A stretch of 64,000 bases of DNA from Novosphingobium sp. (GCA_017745295.1 JAGHZR010000007.1:208165-272164); one strand, 5' to 3'; numbered from the stretch's first letter, positions 7,871-17,446 are shown. The notes: generated by a model from the sequence alone, not told the origin. A program made the numbers and translations.

Positions 7871-9049
7871 CTACTCCTCGTTGTTCGGCCTCTTCGCGCG
7901 TGTGCCCGCGAGGTCGAACGTCATGATTTCGTCGGGTTTGAGTTGACGATCGGTCCAGCGTGCATCGCGCAGCGAAGAGTGCGCGTCGGCCTTTCCGGCT
8001 TTCCAGTGCTCGGTTACGGTCATGCGGGAGAACTCGTAGTCCTTCGACATGGTCTCGTAGCCGCGCGGGCGGTTGATGAGGTGCATCACCGCCACGGCGC
8101 CTGCCGGGCGGCAGCCGAGCAACTGGTGCAGGTCGGGATCGTCCCGCAGTTCGGGCGGCAGCTTGTGGGAGAGCCGCTGGGCGGCGGCGCGCATGTCCTG
8201 GAGGCGCTTGGACAAGTCGGTGTTGAGGCGCGTGCGGCTGGAGAAGCGGATGTCCTTTTCCCGCTGGGCGATGTCGGCCATGGTCTTGGGTACGGCCCCG
8301 CGCGAGGGGAACAGGTCCACCTGGAACACCGTCATCTCGCAAGGGCTGCGGTTGTCGAGCACGTATTGCAGCGGGGTGTTGGAGACGAGGCCGCCGTCCC
8401 AGTACCACTCGCCGTCGATCTCGACCGGCGGGAAGCCGGGGGGCAGGGCGCCGCTGGCCATGATGTGCTCGGGACCGATCCTGCGTTCGTTCTGCCCGTT
8501 TTCGCTCTGGTTGTCGAAATAGACGAAATTGCCGGTCATCATGTTGACCGCGCCGACCGAGAAGCGGGTTTCGCCCCGGTTGATGCGATCGAAATCGACG
8601 AGGTTCAGCAGGGTCTGGCGCAGTGGGGCGGTGTCGTAGAAGCTCAGGCGGCCGAGTTCGTCCGGCCATTCGGGCAGCGGCACCGGCAGGCGCGGGGTGA
8701 AGAAGCCTGGCACGCCGAAGGTCGCGGCAAGGGCGGCGGAAGTCTCGTTGAAGGCGCGGCGGGCGAAGCCGTTTCCGGCGTCGAGCCGGTAGAGCAACTC
8801 GTGGCTGACCCCGTCCCAGAAGGCGCGCAGCTTCCCGACGCGTTCCTCGGGCGCATTGCCGGCGATGATCGCGGCATTGATCGCGCCGATCGAGATGCCG
8901 GCCACCCAGTCCGGCGCGTGGCCTTCGGCGGTGAGCGCTTCGTAGACTCCGGCCTGGTAGGCGCCGAGCGCGCCTCCGCCCTGAAGCACGAGCACCGACT
9001 GCGGTGCGTTCGAAAACGGGGACGAAACGGCGGCGCTATCGGCATTCAT
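7871..9049 (-). CDS. Patatin-like phospholipase with C-terminal DUF3734-type region
   Basis: 392 aa from ATG 9049, which has AGGA about 9 bases upstream. A longer frame would run into the palindrome at 9159-9197. The patatin fold carries the oxyanion loop GGGALGAYQAG (24-34), nucleophile S53 in GISIG, and Asp218 in DGG, giving a Ser-Asp dyad. The C-terminal part (HLINRPRGYETMSKDYEFS) matches the extra region seen in alphaproteobacterial members. It is translationally close to bdhA, so a role in mobilising PHB granules or their lipid surface is a reasonable inference; phospholipase activity is the family default. Confidence 0.88.
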   Translation of the reverse strand: MNADSAAVSSPFSNAPQSVLVLQGGGALGAYQAGVYEALTAEGHAPDWVAGISIGAINAAIIAGNAPEERVGKLRAFWDGVSHELLYRLDAGNGFARRAFNETSAALAATFGVPGFFTPRLPVPLPEWPDELGRLSFYDTAPLRQTLLNLVDFDRINRGETRFSVGAVNMMTGNFVYFDNQSENGQNERRIGPEHIMASGALPPGFPPVEIDGEWYWDGGLVSNTPLQYVLDNRSPCEMTVFQVDLFPSRGAVPKTMADIAQREKDIRFSSRTRLNTDLSKRLQDMRAAAQRLSHKLPPELRDDPDLHQLLGCRPAGAVAVMHLINRPRGYETMSKDYEFSRMTVTEHWKAGKADAHSSLRDARWTDRQLKPDEIMTFDLAGTRAKRPNNEE

Positions 9050-9158
9050 GGGCAGGGTCCTGCGCATGGTGGATGTTGCGATGCAACAAGTGGGACCGTT
9101 GGCGCGCGCTTTCAACTGTTTATTGGCGAGATTTTGCAGGAACTTTTCTCGCGGTCTT

Positions 9159-9197
9159 ACCCTCGTCATCCTGAACTTGGTTCAGGATGACGAGGGT
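9159..9197. repeat. REP-like palindrome, family A (compact form)
   Basis: Two perfect 18-base arms (ACCCTCGTCATCCTGAAC and its complement) are separated by TTG. It sits between the start of the patatin gene and the end of glnD. The same arm core flanks the longer elements at 17273-17446 and 53089-53198. Confidence 0.85.
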
Positions 9198-9240
9198 ATT
9201 GTGACGCGTAGTGTGCGGCAGGCCTTGCACGGAATACGTG

Positions 9241-11991
9241 TTACGCCGCCACTTCCGTCAGGCTGCCCTCGCTGGCCGCTTCCAGCAGGCGGCGTTCCAG
9301 AGTCTTGATCCGGCTGGATGAGGTCAGCTTCTCGCCCAGCAGATCGGTGACGTAGAAGGTATCCGCCGCGCGTTCGCCATACGTCGCGATATGGGCGGAG
9401 TGGACCATGAGCTTCGATTCGAACAGCGCATGGGCCAGCCGGTTGAGCAGCGCCGGGCGGTCGCGGGCATTGACCTCGACGACGGTGAGGCGATTCGAGG
9501 CCTTGTTGTCCACCAGCACGCGGGGCCGTACTTCGAAGGCATCGGCGCGGGGGCGGGCATCGGGGCGGGCGACGAGCTGGGGCAGGATCTTGATGCGGTT
9601 GGCCAGCGCATTCTCGATCGAGGAGCGCAGGCGGGCAAGCTGGGTTTCCTCCATGAAGGGCCGTCCGAGCGGGTCCTGCACCAGGAAGTTGTCCACCGCG
9701 CGGCCGGTGCGACTCGTATGGATGCGCGCGTCGATGATGTTGCCGCCCGCGAGATGGATGCCGCCGGCGATGCGGTAGAACAGGCCGGGGTGGTCCGAGG
9801 CGATGACGGTGACGAGCGTGGCCCCGCGCGCCGGATAGTACTCGGTCGCGATCGAGAGGGGTTCGTCCTGTGAGGCATGGAATTGCGCCAGGTTCTTGGC
9901 GATGACGTCTTCCTGCTCGGCGATCCAGTAGGAATCGGCGAATTGCGCTGCCAGCTCCTCGACAAGCGCGGCATTCTCCTCGGCGCTGCCGGCAACGATG
10001 GCCTTCTTCGCGGCGACGCGCTTCTCGCGCCCGAATTCGACATGGCCGAGCCGCAGGCGCTCCTCGGAGGCGCCGTAGAGTTCGCCGATGAGCTGGCGCT
10101 TCCACGAGTTCCAGGTGCCGGGGCCGACCGCGCGGATATCGACGATGGTCAGCAGCGTCAGTTGCCGCAGGCGGTCCACCGATTGCACGAGTTCGACGAA
10201 ATCGGTAATCGTCTTGGCATCCGACAGGTCGCGCTTGAAGGCGGTGGCGGAGAGCACGAGGTGGTGCAGCACCAGCCACGAGACGAGTTCGGTCTCTTCC
10301 TCGTCCAGCCCGAAACGCGGGCAGAGCTTCAGGGCGATCTCGGCGCCGATCTCGGAATGGTCGCCGCCGCGGCCCTTGGCGATGTCGTGCAGCAGCACCG
10401 CGGCATAGAGCGCGCGGCGCGAGCGGACCTTGTGGATGATCTCGTGGCTGAGCGGATGGTCCTGCTTCAGCTCGCCCTTCTCGATGCGGGAGATCAGGCC
10501 GATGGCGCGGATCGTGTGCTCGTCCACCGTGTAGTGGTGGTACATGTCGAACTGCATCTGCGCGTTGACGCGGCCGAATTCGGTGACGAAGCGGCCGAAA
10601 ACGCCCGCCTCGTTGAACGAGCGCAGCGCCGTTTCCGGGTTGTTGCGGCTGGTGAGCAGTTCCATGAACAGCTCGTTGGCGCGCGGGTCTCGGCGCACCT
10701 CCTCGCGGATGAGGGCGGCGTCGCGGGAGACGAGGCGCATGGTTTCGGGGTGGATTTCCAGCCCCTCGCGGTCGGCGATGACGAAGATCTCGATCAGGCG
10801 TACCGGATCGGCCTCGAACCAGGTTTCGCCGGGCGCCATGATACGTCCCCCGAACACCTTGTAGCCCTTGACCGAGCGCGGACGGGCGCGGAAGCCCGCC
10901 AGCAGCCCGCGCGGCTGGCGCTTGGCGAACTGGTCGTCGAGCTGGGCGAGGAACACGCCGGTCAGGGTGCCGACCATCTTCGCCTGGAGGAAGAACATCT
11001 GCATGAACCGCTCGACCGCGCTCTTTCCGGGGCGGTCGGAATAGTTCATCCGCGCCGCCACTTCGCGCTGGAGGTCGAAAGTCAGGCGGTCCTCGGCGCG
11101 GCGGGTGATCGTGTGGAGGTGGCAGCGCACTGCCCAGAAGAAGTTCTCCGCCCGGCGGAAGGCGCGGTATTCCTTGTGGGTCAGCAAGCCCACGTCCACC
11201 AGTTCGCTGGGATCGCGCACCTTGTGGATATATTTTCCGATCCAGTAGAGCGTGTGGAGGTCGCGCAGGCCGCCCTTGCCTTCCTTCACGTTCGGTTCGA
11301 CGACATAGCGGCTGTCGCCCATGCGCTTGTGGCGTTCCTCGCGCTCGGCCAGCTTCTCGACCACGAACTGGCGCTCGGTGCCGGCGACGACGTCCTTCCA
11401 GAAGCGCGCGCGCACGTCCTCGTAGAGGTCCTGGTCGCCCCAGACGTAGCGGCCCTCCAGCATGGCGGTGCGGATGGTGAGGTCGGAGCGGCTCATGCGG
11501 ACCATGTCGTCCACCGAGCGACTGGAATGGCCGATCTTGAGGCCGAGGTCCCAGAGGAAGTAGAGCATCGCCTCGATCACCTGCTCGCACCAGGCGGTCT
11601 GCTTGATCGGGGTGAGGAAGGCGAGATCGACGTCGGAATGGGGCGCCATCTCGCCGCGTCCGTAGCCGCCGACGGCGATGATCGAAAGACGCTCGCCCTT
11701 TGATCGGTTCATCGCCGGATAGACATGGGTGGAGACGTGATCGTGAATGATCCGCAGCAACTGGTCGACCAGATAGGCCTGCGCTTCCGCCACTTCGTGC
11801 CCGGCGGAGGGCTTTTCCACGAGGCGGCGGGCGATCTCGGCCCGGCCCTGCTCCAGCGCCTCGCGCAGGAGTTCGACCACCCGCTTGCGACCCTTGGCGG
11901 CGCCGGTCTCGGCGACGACGGCTTCGATGGTCTCGACCAGCGCGCGGCGGTCGATCACGGAACGGGGCGAAGGGATGCGGATCACGCTCAT
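9241..11991 (-). CDS. glnD: [Protein-PII] uridylyltransferase / uridylyl-removing enzyme
   Basis: 916 aa, normal GlnD length. The nucleotidyltransferase domain holds GGYGRGEMAPHSDVD at 108-122. A central HD domain (AVLLHDIAKGRGGDHSEIG, near 535) removes UMP. Two C-terminal ACT domains (VIASDHPGLFYRIAGG and VNARDRPALLNRLAHAL) sense glutamine. It modifies Tyr51 of the GlnB protein encoded at 24890-25228 and thereby sets glutamine synthetase adenylylation. It is a single gene, divergent from lgt. Confidence 0.96.
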   Translation of the reverse strand: MSVIRIPSPRSVIDRRALVETIEAVVAETGAAKGRKRVVELLREALEQGRAEIARRLVEKPSAGHEVAEAQAYLVDQLLRIIHDHVSTHVYPAMNRSKGERLSIIAVGGYGRGEMAPHSDVDLAFLTPIKQTAWCEQVIEAMLYFLWDLGLKIGHSSRSVDDMVRMSRSDLTIRTAMLEGRYVWGDQDLYEDVRARFWKDVVAGTERQFVVEKLAEREERHKRMGDSRYVVEPNVKEGKGGLRDLHTLYWIGKYIHKVRDPSELVDVGLLTHKEYRAFRRAENFFWAVRCHLHTITRRAEDRLTFDLQREVAARMNYSDRPGKSAVERFMQMFFLQAKMVGTLTGVFLAQLDDQFAKRQPRGLLAGFRARPRSVKGYKVFGGRIMAPGETWFEADPVRLIEIFVIADREGLEIHPETMRLVSRDAALIREEVRRDPRANELFMELLTSRNNPETALRSFNEAGVFGRFVTEFGRVNAQMQFDMYHHYTVDEHTIRAIGLISRIEKGELKQDHPLSHEIIHKVRSRRALYAAVLLHDIAKGRGGDHSEIGAEIALKLCPRFGLDEEETELVSWLVLHHLVLSATAFKRDLSDAKTITDFVELVQSVDRLRQLTLLTIVDIRAVGPGTWNSWKRQLIGELYGASEERLRLGHVEFGREKRVAAKKAIVAGSAEENAALVEELAAQFADSYWIAEQEDVIAKNLAQFHASQDEPLSIATEYYPARGATLVTVIASDHPGLFYRIAGGIHLAGGNIIDARIHTSRTGRAVDNFLVQDPLGRPFMEETQLARLRSSIENALANRIKILPQLVARPDARPRADAFEVRPRVLVDNKASNRLTVVEVNARDRPALLNRLAHALFESKLMVHSAHIATYGERAADTFYVTDLLGEKLTSSSRIKTLERRLLEAASEGSLTEVAA

Positions 11992-12179
11992 GTCGAGCGA
12001 TATCTAGACATTCAACGGCTTGAGGGGAACAGCATCCGGGCGCCGGGCGAGCGATTTTGGCGGCCCGCCGAAAAATCCGGCCTACCATCGCCTCTCGCGC
12101 TATGCCAGAAGGCGGCCAGCATACCACCGTCGAGGCCGTCCGGCCCGGCGACCTTACGAGAATTTACGAGGTCCTGCCC

Positions 12180-13079
12180 TTGTCCCTGACAGCACTTGCC
12201 GCAGCCGCCGCCGCAGAGGCGCACCAGCCGATCTACTGGGTCAACTTCGGCCTCAAGAACTACCTGTTCCGGATCGGCAGCTTCGAACTGCGCTGGTACT
12301 CGCTGGCCTATCTGGCGGGCATCATGCTCGGCTACTGGCACTTGTCGCGCATGATCAAGTCGCCCGGCGCGCCGCTGGCGCAGCGCCATGCCGACGACCT
12401 GTTCTTCTATTGCACGATCGGCATCATCCTCGGCGGACGCCTGGGCTATGCGACGTTCTACACCGGCGGCGACACCGGCATTCCCAGCCTCTGGAGCGAT
12501 CCGGGCGCGCTGGTTTCGCTCTGGCACGGCGGCATGAGCTTCCATGGGGGGCTGATCGGCGTGCTCTTAGCGATGATCTGGGTCTCCTGGCGCGGGAACC
12601 TCGATTTCCTGCGGGTGGCGGATTATGTTTCGGTCTGCGTGCCCTTCGGCATGCTGTTCGGCCGCCTCGCCAACTTCGTGAACGGCGAGCTGTGGGGCCG
12701 GGTCGTCACCGATCCGAACCTGCCCTGGGCCATGGTCTTCCCTGACGCCGGACCGCTGCCGCGCCACCCCAGCCAGCTCTACGAAGCGGGCCTCGAAGGG
12801 CTGCTGATGATCGTCGTGATGCTCAGCCTGTTCTGGAAGACCCGTTCGCGGTTCCGTCCGGGCCTGCTGGTCGGCGTCTTCACCACCGGCATCGCCTGCG
12901 CGCGCTTCACCGTGGAGTTCTTCCGCGAACCGGACGCCCAGCTTCAGGACTTCGCCGCGCGCAGCGGGCTGTCGATGGGCCAGTGGCTGACGATCCCGCT
13001 GATCCTGCTCGGACTGGTGCTGATCGCCCGCGCGCTCAGCAAGCCGGCGCTGGCCACCGTCCGCCCGATCGCCGCTTAG
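12180..13079 (+). CDS. lgt: Prolipoprotein diacylglyceryl transferase
   Basis: 299 aa if translation starts at TTG 12180, which has ACGAGG 8 bases upstream; an in-frame ATG at 12102 has no comparable site. It is a seven-helix inner-membrane enzyme that attaches diacylglycerol to lipobox cysteines. Conserved motifs are ELRWYSLAYLAGI, HGGMSFHGGLIG and GRLANFVNGELWGR; the last holds the essential Arg. Its substrates include the lipoproteins predicted in this window (3286, 14828, 16889, 21643, 28493). It is the first gene of an operon with the next methyltransferase (4-base spacing). The start is the main uncertainty. Confidence 0.93.
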   Translation: MSLTALAAAAAAEAHQPIYWVNFGLKNYLFRIGSFELRWYSLAYLAGIMLGYWHLSRMIKSPGAPLAQRHADDLFFYCTIGIILGGRLGYATFYTGGDTGIPSLWSDPGALVSLWHGGMSFHGGLIGVLLAMIWVSWRGNLDFLRVADYVSVCVPFGMLFGRLANFVNGELWGRVVTDPNLPWAMVFPDAGPLPRHPSQLYEAGLEGLLMIVVMLSLFWKTRSRFRPGLLVGVFTTGIACARFTVEFFREPDAQLQDFAARSGLSMGQWLTIPLILLGLVLIARALSKPALATVRPIAA

Positions 13080-13083
13080 TCCG

Positions 13084-14133
13084 ATGTCCCAAGCCGAACC
13101 GCTCTCGGCCGTGTTCCAGCGGCTGATAGCCAATTACGGGCCGATCTCGCTGCTGCACTACATGGGCGAATCGAACGCCCGCTACTATGCCGACAAGGAC
13201 CCGTTCGGCGCGGACGGGGACTTCATCACCGCCCCCGAGATCAGCCAGATGTTCGGCGAACTCGTCGGGCTGTGGCTGGCCGATATCTGGGTGCGGGCGG
13301 GCAGCCCGCAGCCGGTCCACTACGTCGAGATGGGGCCGGGGCGCGGCACTCTGGCGCGCGACGCGCTGCGTTCGATGAAGCGGGTGGGGCTGGAGCCGCA
13401 AGTCCACTTCGTCGAAGGTTCGCAGGCGCTGCGGGCGCTCCAGGCCGAGGCGGTGCCGCAGGCGCAGTGGCACCACGATCTCGGCAGCGTGCCCACCGAT
13501 GCGCCGCTGCTGGTGGTCGGCAACGAATTCCTCGACGCGCTGCCGGTGCGCCAGCTGGTGAAGACCGCCAAGGGCTGGCGCGAGCGCATGGTAGACTGGG
13601 CCGAGGACCGCTTCCGTCCTGTCGCCGGGGAAAAGCCGATGGACGCCGCCGTGCCGGATGCGCTGAAGGATGCACCGGAAAGCACCCTGCTGGAAACCTG
13701 CCCCGGCGCCGCCGCCGTCATGCACGAGCTGGCCGCAAGGCTCGCAGCGCAGGGCGGCGCGGCGCTGCTGATCGACTACGGCTATGCCGCGAGGCAGACC
13801 GGCTCCACCTTGCAGGCGCTGCGCGCGCATACCAGGGTCGATCCGTTCGCGATGCCGGGCGAGGCGGACCTCACCTGCCTCGTCGATTTCGCGATCCTCG
13901 CCGAGATCGCGGCGGGTGAAGGCGCGACATGGCAGGGCACGGTGACGCAGGGCGCGTTCCTGCGCGCGCTGGGCATCGAGATGCGCGCCGCCCATCTCGC
14001 CGCCGCTGCGCCGCATCACGCGGAGACTATCCAGCGGGCAAAAGATCGGCTTATCAACGACGATCAGATGGGAACCCTGTTCAAGGTCATGGGCGTGACC
14101 GGGCCGCAATGGCCGCAAGGCGCGGGGTTCTGA
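13084..14133 (+). CDS. NDUFAF7/MidA-family SAM-dependent methyltransferase
   Basis: 349 aa. The signature begins with the SLLHYMGESNARYYA and GDFITAPEISQMFGEL segments, then methyltransferase motif I VEMGPGRGTLARD near residue 81, and VVGNEFLDALPVRQ. The mitochondrial relative NDUFAF7 dimethylates an arginine in complex I subunit NDUFS2. A similar role in bacterial complex I is plausible but unproven. It starts 4 bases after lgt and is followed closely by a membrane protein gene. Confidence 0.88.
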   Translation: MSQAEPLSAVFQRLIANYGPISLLHYMGESNARYYADKDPFGADGDFITAPEISQMFGELVGLWLADIWVRAGSPQPVHYVEMGPGRGTLARDALRSMKRVGLEPQVHFVEGSQALRALQAEAVPQAQWHHDLGSVPTDAPLLVVGNEFLDALPVRQLVKTAKGWRERMVDWAEDRFRPVAGEKPMDAAVPDALKDAPESTLLETCPGAAAVMHELAARLAAQGGAALLIDYGYAARQTGSTLQALRAHTRVDPFAMPGEADLTCLVDFAILAEIAAGEGATWQGTVTQGAFLRALGIEMRAAHLAAAAPHHAETIQRAKDRLINDDQMGTLFKVMGVTGPQWPQGAGF

Positions 14134-14152
14134 CGACATAACAGGGGGCAGA

Positions 14153-14689
14153 ATGAGCGAAGCAGCGGTAGCGCCGTCGGGGGCGACGGCAGTGCGGGGT
14201 GTCACGGCGCAGGACTTGCGCGGGCCGGACAGGCTGGAACGGGCGCTCGGTTTTCTGGCCGTAGTGATGCTGGCCTTCATCTTCGCCGCCCTGCTGCGCG
14301 GGATGAACGAATGGGCGCGCGTGCCCGTGGTCATCTGGTTCCATCTCGCGACGATCCTGACCGCGCTGGTCTTGACGCCGGTGCTGCTCTGGCGGCGCCG
14401 CGGCGATACCCGGCACCGGGTCTACGGCTATGTCTGGAGCGGGGCGATGATGCTGACCGCGCTGGACAGCCTGTTCATCCATATGGGCGGGCCGGGGAAG
14501 TTCAGCCTCATCCATGTCCTCTCGCTGTTCACGCTGGTCATGGTGCCTGTGCTGGTGCTGGCGGCGCGGCGGCACAATGCCGCCCGTCACCGCCGCACCG
14601 TGCGCGGCCTCATCATCGGCGCCCTGCTGATCGCGGGCTTCTTCACTTTCCCGTTCGACCGCCTGCTGGGCCACTGGCTGTTCGGGTGA
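14153..14689 (+). CDS. Four-helix membrane protein, DUF2306-like
   Basis: 178 aa. A soluble N-terminus of about 33 residues precedes four hydrophobic segments, near 34-52, 64-83, 98-113 and 121-140. A fifth short one lies near 152-170. Histidines at helix edges (WFHLATIL, RHRVYGYVW, FIHMGG, LIHVLSL) recall the DUF2306 group of predicted haem- or quinone-type membrane proteins, but the match is by eye. It is third in the lgt operon, 19 bases after the methyltransferase, with GGGGGCAG before the ATG. The function is unknown. Confidence 0.7.
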   Translation: MSEAAVAPSGATAVRGVTAQDLRGPDRLERALGFLAVVMLAFIFAALLRGMNEWARVPVVIWFHLATILTALVLTPVLLWRRRGDTRHRVYGYVWSGAMMLTALDSLFIHMGGPGKFSLIHVLSLFTLVMVPVLVLAARRHNAARHRRTVRGLIIGALLIAGFFTFPFDRLLGHWLFG

Positions 14690-14706
14690 TCAAGCCCGCG
14701 ATTTTT

Positions 14707-14795
14707 CTCGTCATTGCGAGGAGGCGGAGCCGACGAAGCAATCCAGAGCGGTGCAAGACTGCTCTGGATTGCTTGGCTACGCTCGCAATGACGAG
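14707..14795. repeat. Family B palindrome
   Basis: The outer arms CTCGTCATTGCGAG and CTCGCAATGACGAG enclose GAAGCAATCCAGAGC and its inverted copy GCTCTGGATTGCTT. The element sits between two convergent genes. Copies occur at 25522, 48613 and 58082. Confidence 0.85.
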
Positions 14796-14827
14796 GATAG
14801 GCTGAAGTCAGGCGGCCCTCATGCCAT

Positions 14828-16588
14828 TCAGCGCGTTTCCGGCGTCCGGTCCTCTTCCGGCAGCTGGCGTACCGGCACCGCCGAGAGCCAGTCTTCCAGG
14901 GCATCGAGGTCGATGGCGCCGTGCACGCGGTCGGTGCCCTGAATGAAACCGCTGAAGCCGTCGCCGCCTTCGGCCAGGAAGTTCACCACGCTGATCCGGT
15001 AGGTCCGGGCCGGGTCGAGCGGCTTGCCGTCCAGAGTCAGCGCGGTGATCCGCGAACCCGAGGGGCGGCGCATGTCGAAGGCAATGCGCAGGCCCTGGCT
15101 GGGCGCGAGCATCTGCTTGTCGCCGCTGTCGTCCAGCCCCTGTTCCAGCGTCGCGCGAAGTTGGGCGCCGGTCAGCGACAGCGTGACGATCTCGTTGTTG
15201 AACGGCTCGACCGCGTAGATCTGGCCGAAGGTAACGGTGCCGTCCGCCGCCGGGATCAGCGAGGTGCGGATGCCATAGGGATTGACGAAGGCGATCTCGG
15301 CCCCGGCCTTGCGGCTGGCGGCGAGCTGCGAATCCGCGATCAGGTTGCCGAGTTCGCCGCCCTTGCCGACGCCCTTTTCCTCGACTTTGCCCGCCGGGCC
15401 GGAGAGCTTGCCCACCGGCCGCGCGACGAGGTGCAGCGAGGCGTCCTTGTAGCGCTGGATATAGGCGGCCACGTCCGCACGCGGCTGGAACTGCGGGAAG
15501 GCGGGCTGGTTCGGCACCTCGCCTTTGGCCGACTTGTAGGCGGGCGACTGGACGATCAGGTTGCTGGCCTGCTTGCCCAGGAGCTTGTGCGTCGCGGGAT
15601 CGAACCTGAGGGTGATGTCCGTCACCAGCTTTCCGTAGACGCCCGCGCTTGTCAGCAGGATCGGACCTGCCTGCGTATTGGCGGTGTAATTGCAGACATA
15701 GGCCCAATGCGTGTGGCCCGAGACCACCACGTCGACGCCGGGGTTCAGGCGGGCGAGGATCGGCTGGATATCGCCCACCGCCTGGTCGCAGCCGTTGGGA
15801 TCGGCGGCGCCATTGGTGCGCAGGCCCTGATGGATCAGCACGACGACGGCGTCGGCACCCGCGGCTTTCAGCTGCGGCACCGCGTGGTTGATCGTCTCCG
15901 CCTCGTCCGCGAACTTCAGGCCCGCGACCCGGTCCGGCGCGACGAGGGTGGGCACGCTGCTCAGCGACAGGCCGACGAAGCCGATCGTTATCCGGTCCTT
16001 GCCGGTGCCGAAAGTCTTGAGGCCGGTGCCGGGGAACAGCGGCGTACCGTCGGCCAGCGTGGTGCTGGCGGCGAGGTACTTGTAGTCGGCGCCCTTGAAC
16101 GGTTCGAGCTGGCAGGGCTGCCCGCGCGTGTTCTTCTCGCAGCCGCCGTTCTGAAGGCGGCGCAATTCCTGCCAGCCCCGGTCGAACTCGTGGTTGCCCA
16201 CCGCGTTGAACTCCACGCCGACGCGGTTCATCACGCCGACCGAAGGCTCGTCGAGATAGAGCGAGGAGGCGAGCTGCGAGGCGCTGGTCAGGTCGCCCGC
16301 CGCCACCACGATAGTGTTGGCATGCCGCGCCTTCAGCGAGTCCGCCGCCGAGGCGAGCCATGCCCCGCCGCCCGCCGGAACCGCGACTTCGCCGCCGTGC
16401 CCGTCCGGCGTCTCGACCGACTGGCTGGGCGGTTCGAGCGCGCCGTGGAAGTCGTTGATCGCGATGACCCCGACTTCGATGGGCGCGCTTGCCTGGTGGG
16501 AGATCGGCGTCGTTGCGCAGCCTGCAAGGAGGGCGGCCATCAGCGAGGCGGAAAGCAGCGGCAGACCGCGATGGAGGGGGAGAGTCAT
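14828..16588 (-). CDS. Lipoprotein 5'-nucleotidase / UDP-sugar hydrolase family metallophosphatase
   Basis: 586 aa. The signal peptide has lipobox LAGC with Cys24, so it is probably membrane-anchored on the periplasmic side. The N-terminal metallophosphatase domain shows NDFHGALEP, GDLTSAS, GNHEFDRGW and SGHTHW. The C-terminal 5'-nucleotidase domain (substrate binding) includes GELGNLIADSQLAA, FVNPYGIRTSL, NNEIVTLSLTGAQL and VVNFLAEGGDGFSGF. It likely dephosphorylates nucleotides or UDP-sugars to scavenge nucleosides and phosphate. It stands alone on the minus strand, convergent with the lgt operon. Confidence 0.9.
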   Translation of the reverse strand: MTLPLHRGLPLLSASLMAALLAGCATTPISHQASAPIEVGVIAINDFHGALEPPSQSVETPDGHGGEVAVPAGGGAWLASAADSLKARHANTIVVAAGDLTSASQLASSLYLDEPSVGVMNRVGVEFNAVGNHEFDRGWQELRRLQNGGCEKNTRGQPCQLEPFKGADYKYLAASTTLADGTPLFPGTGLKTFGTGKDRITIGFVGLSLSSVPTLVAPDRVAGLKFADEAETINHAVPQLKAAGADAVVVLIHQGLRTNGAADPNGCDQAVGDIQPILARLNPGVDVVVSGHTHWAYVCNYTANTQAGPILLTSAGVYGKLVTDITLRFDPATHKLLGKQASNLIVQSPAYKSAKGEVPNQPAFPQFQPRADVAAYIQRYKDASLHLVARPVGKLSGPAGKVEEKGVGKGGELGNLIADSQLAASRKAGAEIAFVNPYGIRTSLIPAADGTVTFGQIYAVEPFNNEIVTLSLTGAQLRATLEQGLDDSGDKQMLAPSQGLRIAFDMRRPSGSRITALTLDGKPLDPARTYRISVVNFLAEGGDGFSGFIQGTDRVHGAIDLDALEDWLSAVPVRQLPEEDRTPETR

Positions 16589-16888
16589 GGCGCTCGTCCT
16601 ATCGGATCATTGCGCGGGGCGGCAACGATTTTTCGTGCCTGATGGAGGCGTAAGGTGACGGTTTGGTTGACACGGTTGACACGGTCCAAAGGGAGAAAAA
16701 GTGTCGTCTTGTGGTGGGGGTGTCACCTTGTGATGGGCTGTGGTGGAGGGCGGCGTGAGGCATGGGGAAGAGAATAGCGTGCGGGGGTGGTTGTAGGAAA
16801 GCGGGCTGTCGGCAAGCGCCGAGAAAACGGCTTTTGGCTTTCCAAATCGTCGATTGCCGCATTCTTACCGAAGAGCTAGCTCCAGTTA
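16589..16888. other. 300-base intergenic region with a tandem 9-mer
   Basis: No gene is supported here. The only feature is a tandem duplication GGTTGACAC GGTTGACAC at 16665-16682. It contains two TTGACA-like -35 hexamers on the plus strand, but no convincing -10 follows. The base composition falls toward the right end, leading into the next, less GC-rich gene. Confidence 0.4.
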
Positions 16889-17227
16889 ATGCTGCGATCA
16901 TCCATCAGTCTGTGCTTGCTCTTTTTTCTCGCAGCGTGTGGGCAAGAAGCAGGCGACCCGTATGTGCGTTGCAATGCGTTGCGCAGCCTTACTGTTGCGA
17001 AATCTGAGCAAGATGCTCTTGCTGCCAAGTTGCGCGGGGACGTGCGATTGTTAATGATCGGCGGGCTTGTTGGTGAGGTTCCCGGCGCAGATGGGCGGAA
17101 CTGGGCTGTCCGTATGATCGAAGGCACGACTGATCGCGAAACGCCGGAGTGTCGGCGGTTGCGTCCTAAAGCGGAGAGTTACGCTCGACGTTACAATCGA
17201 CGGATGGCGGAGCTCGTCTCGCCGTAA
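16889..17227 (+). CDS. Small lipoprotein of unknown function
   Basis: 112 aa. A signal peptide MLRSSISLCLLFFLAAC gives lipobox LAAC with Cys17. The mature part has two further cysteines (in YVRCNAL and PECRRL) that could pair. The C-terminus is basic (YARRYNRRMAELV). Codon use is less GC-rich than in the neighbours (TTG, CTT, GTT, AAG common), suggesting recent acquisition or weak expression. No clear ribosome site precedes the ATG. It is isolated between the nucleotidase gene and a repeat cluster. I recognise no family. Confidence 0.55.
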   Translation: MLRSSISLCLLFFLAACGQEAGDPYVRCNALRSLTVAKSEQDALAAKLRGDVRLLMIGGLVGEVPGADGRNWAVRMIEGTTDRETPECRRLRPKAESYARRYNRRMAELVSP

Positions 17228-17272
17228 GCATCGCATCTGAAGTTCAAGCGTCCGCTTTCCCCACATGTCTGG

Positions 17273-17446
17273 CGTCACCCTGAACTTGTTTAGCTGCGCT
17301 GGCCTTCGGCTCAGGGTCCATTTTGCCGGAAGCACTGTCGCTCAGTTTGCTAACCGAGAGAGCGGCTTGCTGTCCAAGGCTTTGTTTGAGCGGCACGATG
17401 GATCCTGAGCCGAAGGCCAGCGCAGCTAAACAAGTTCAGGATGACG
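17273..17446. repeat. Family A long inverted repeat (REPIN- or MITE-like)
   Basis: Arms of 49 bases (17273-17321 and 17398-17446) are inverted copies with two mismatches. They begin CGTCACCCTGAACTTG and continue through GCTGGCCTTCGGCTCAGG. The spacer is 76 bases. A degraded sister lies at 53089-53198. Confidence 0.85.

Noticed and set aside
9050..9169. N-terminal extension of the patatin gene
   Set aside because: The extension would be encoded partly by the family A palindrome. ATG 9049 has a ribosome site and fits the family start.
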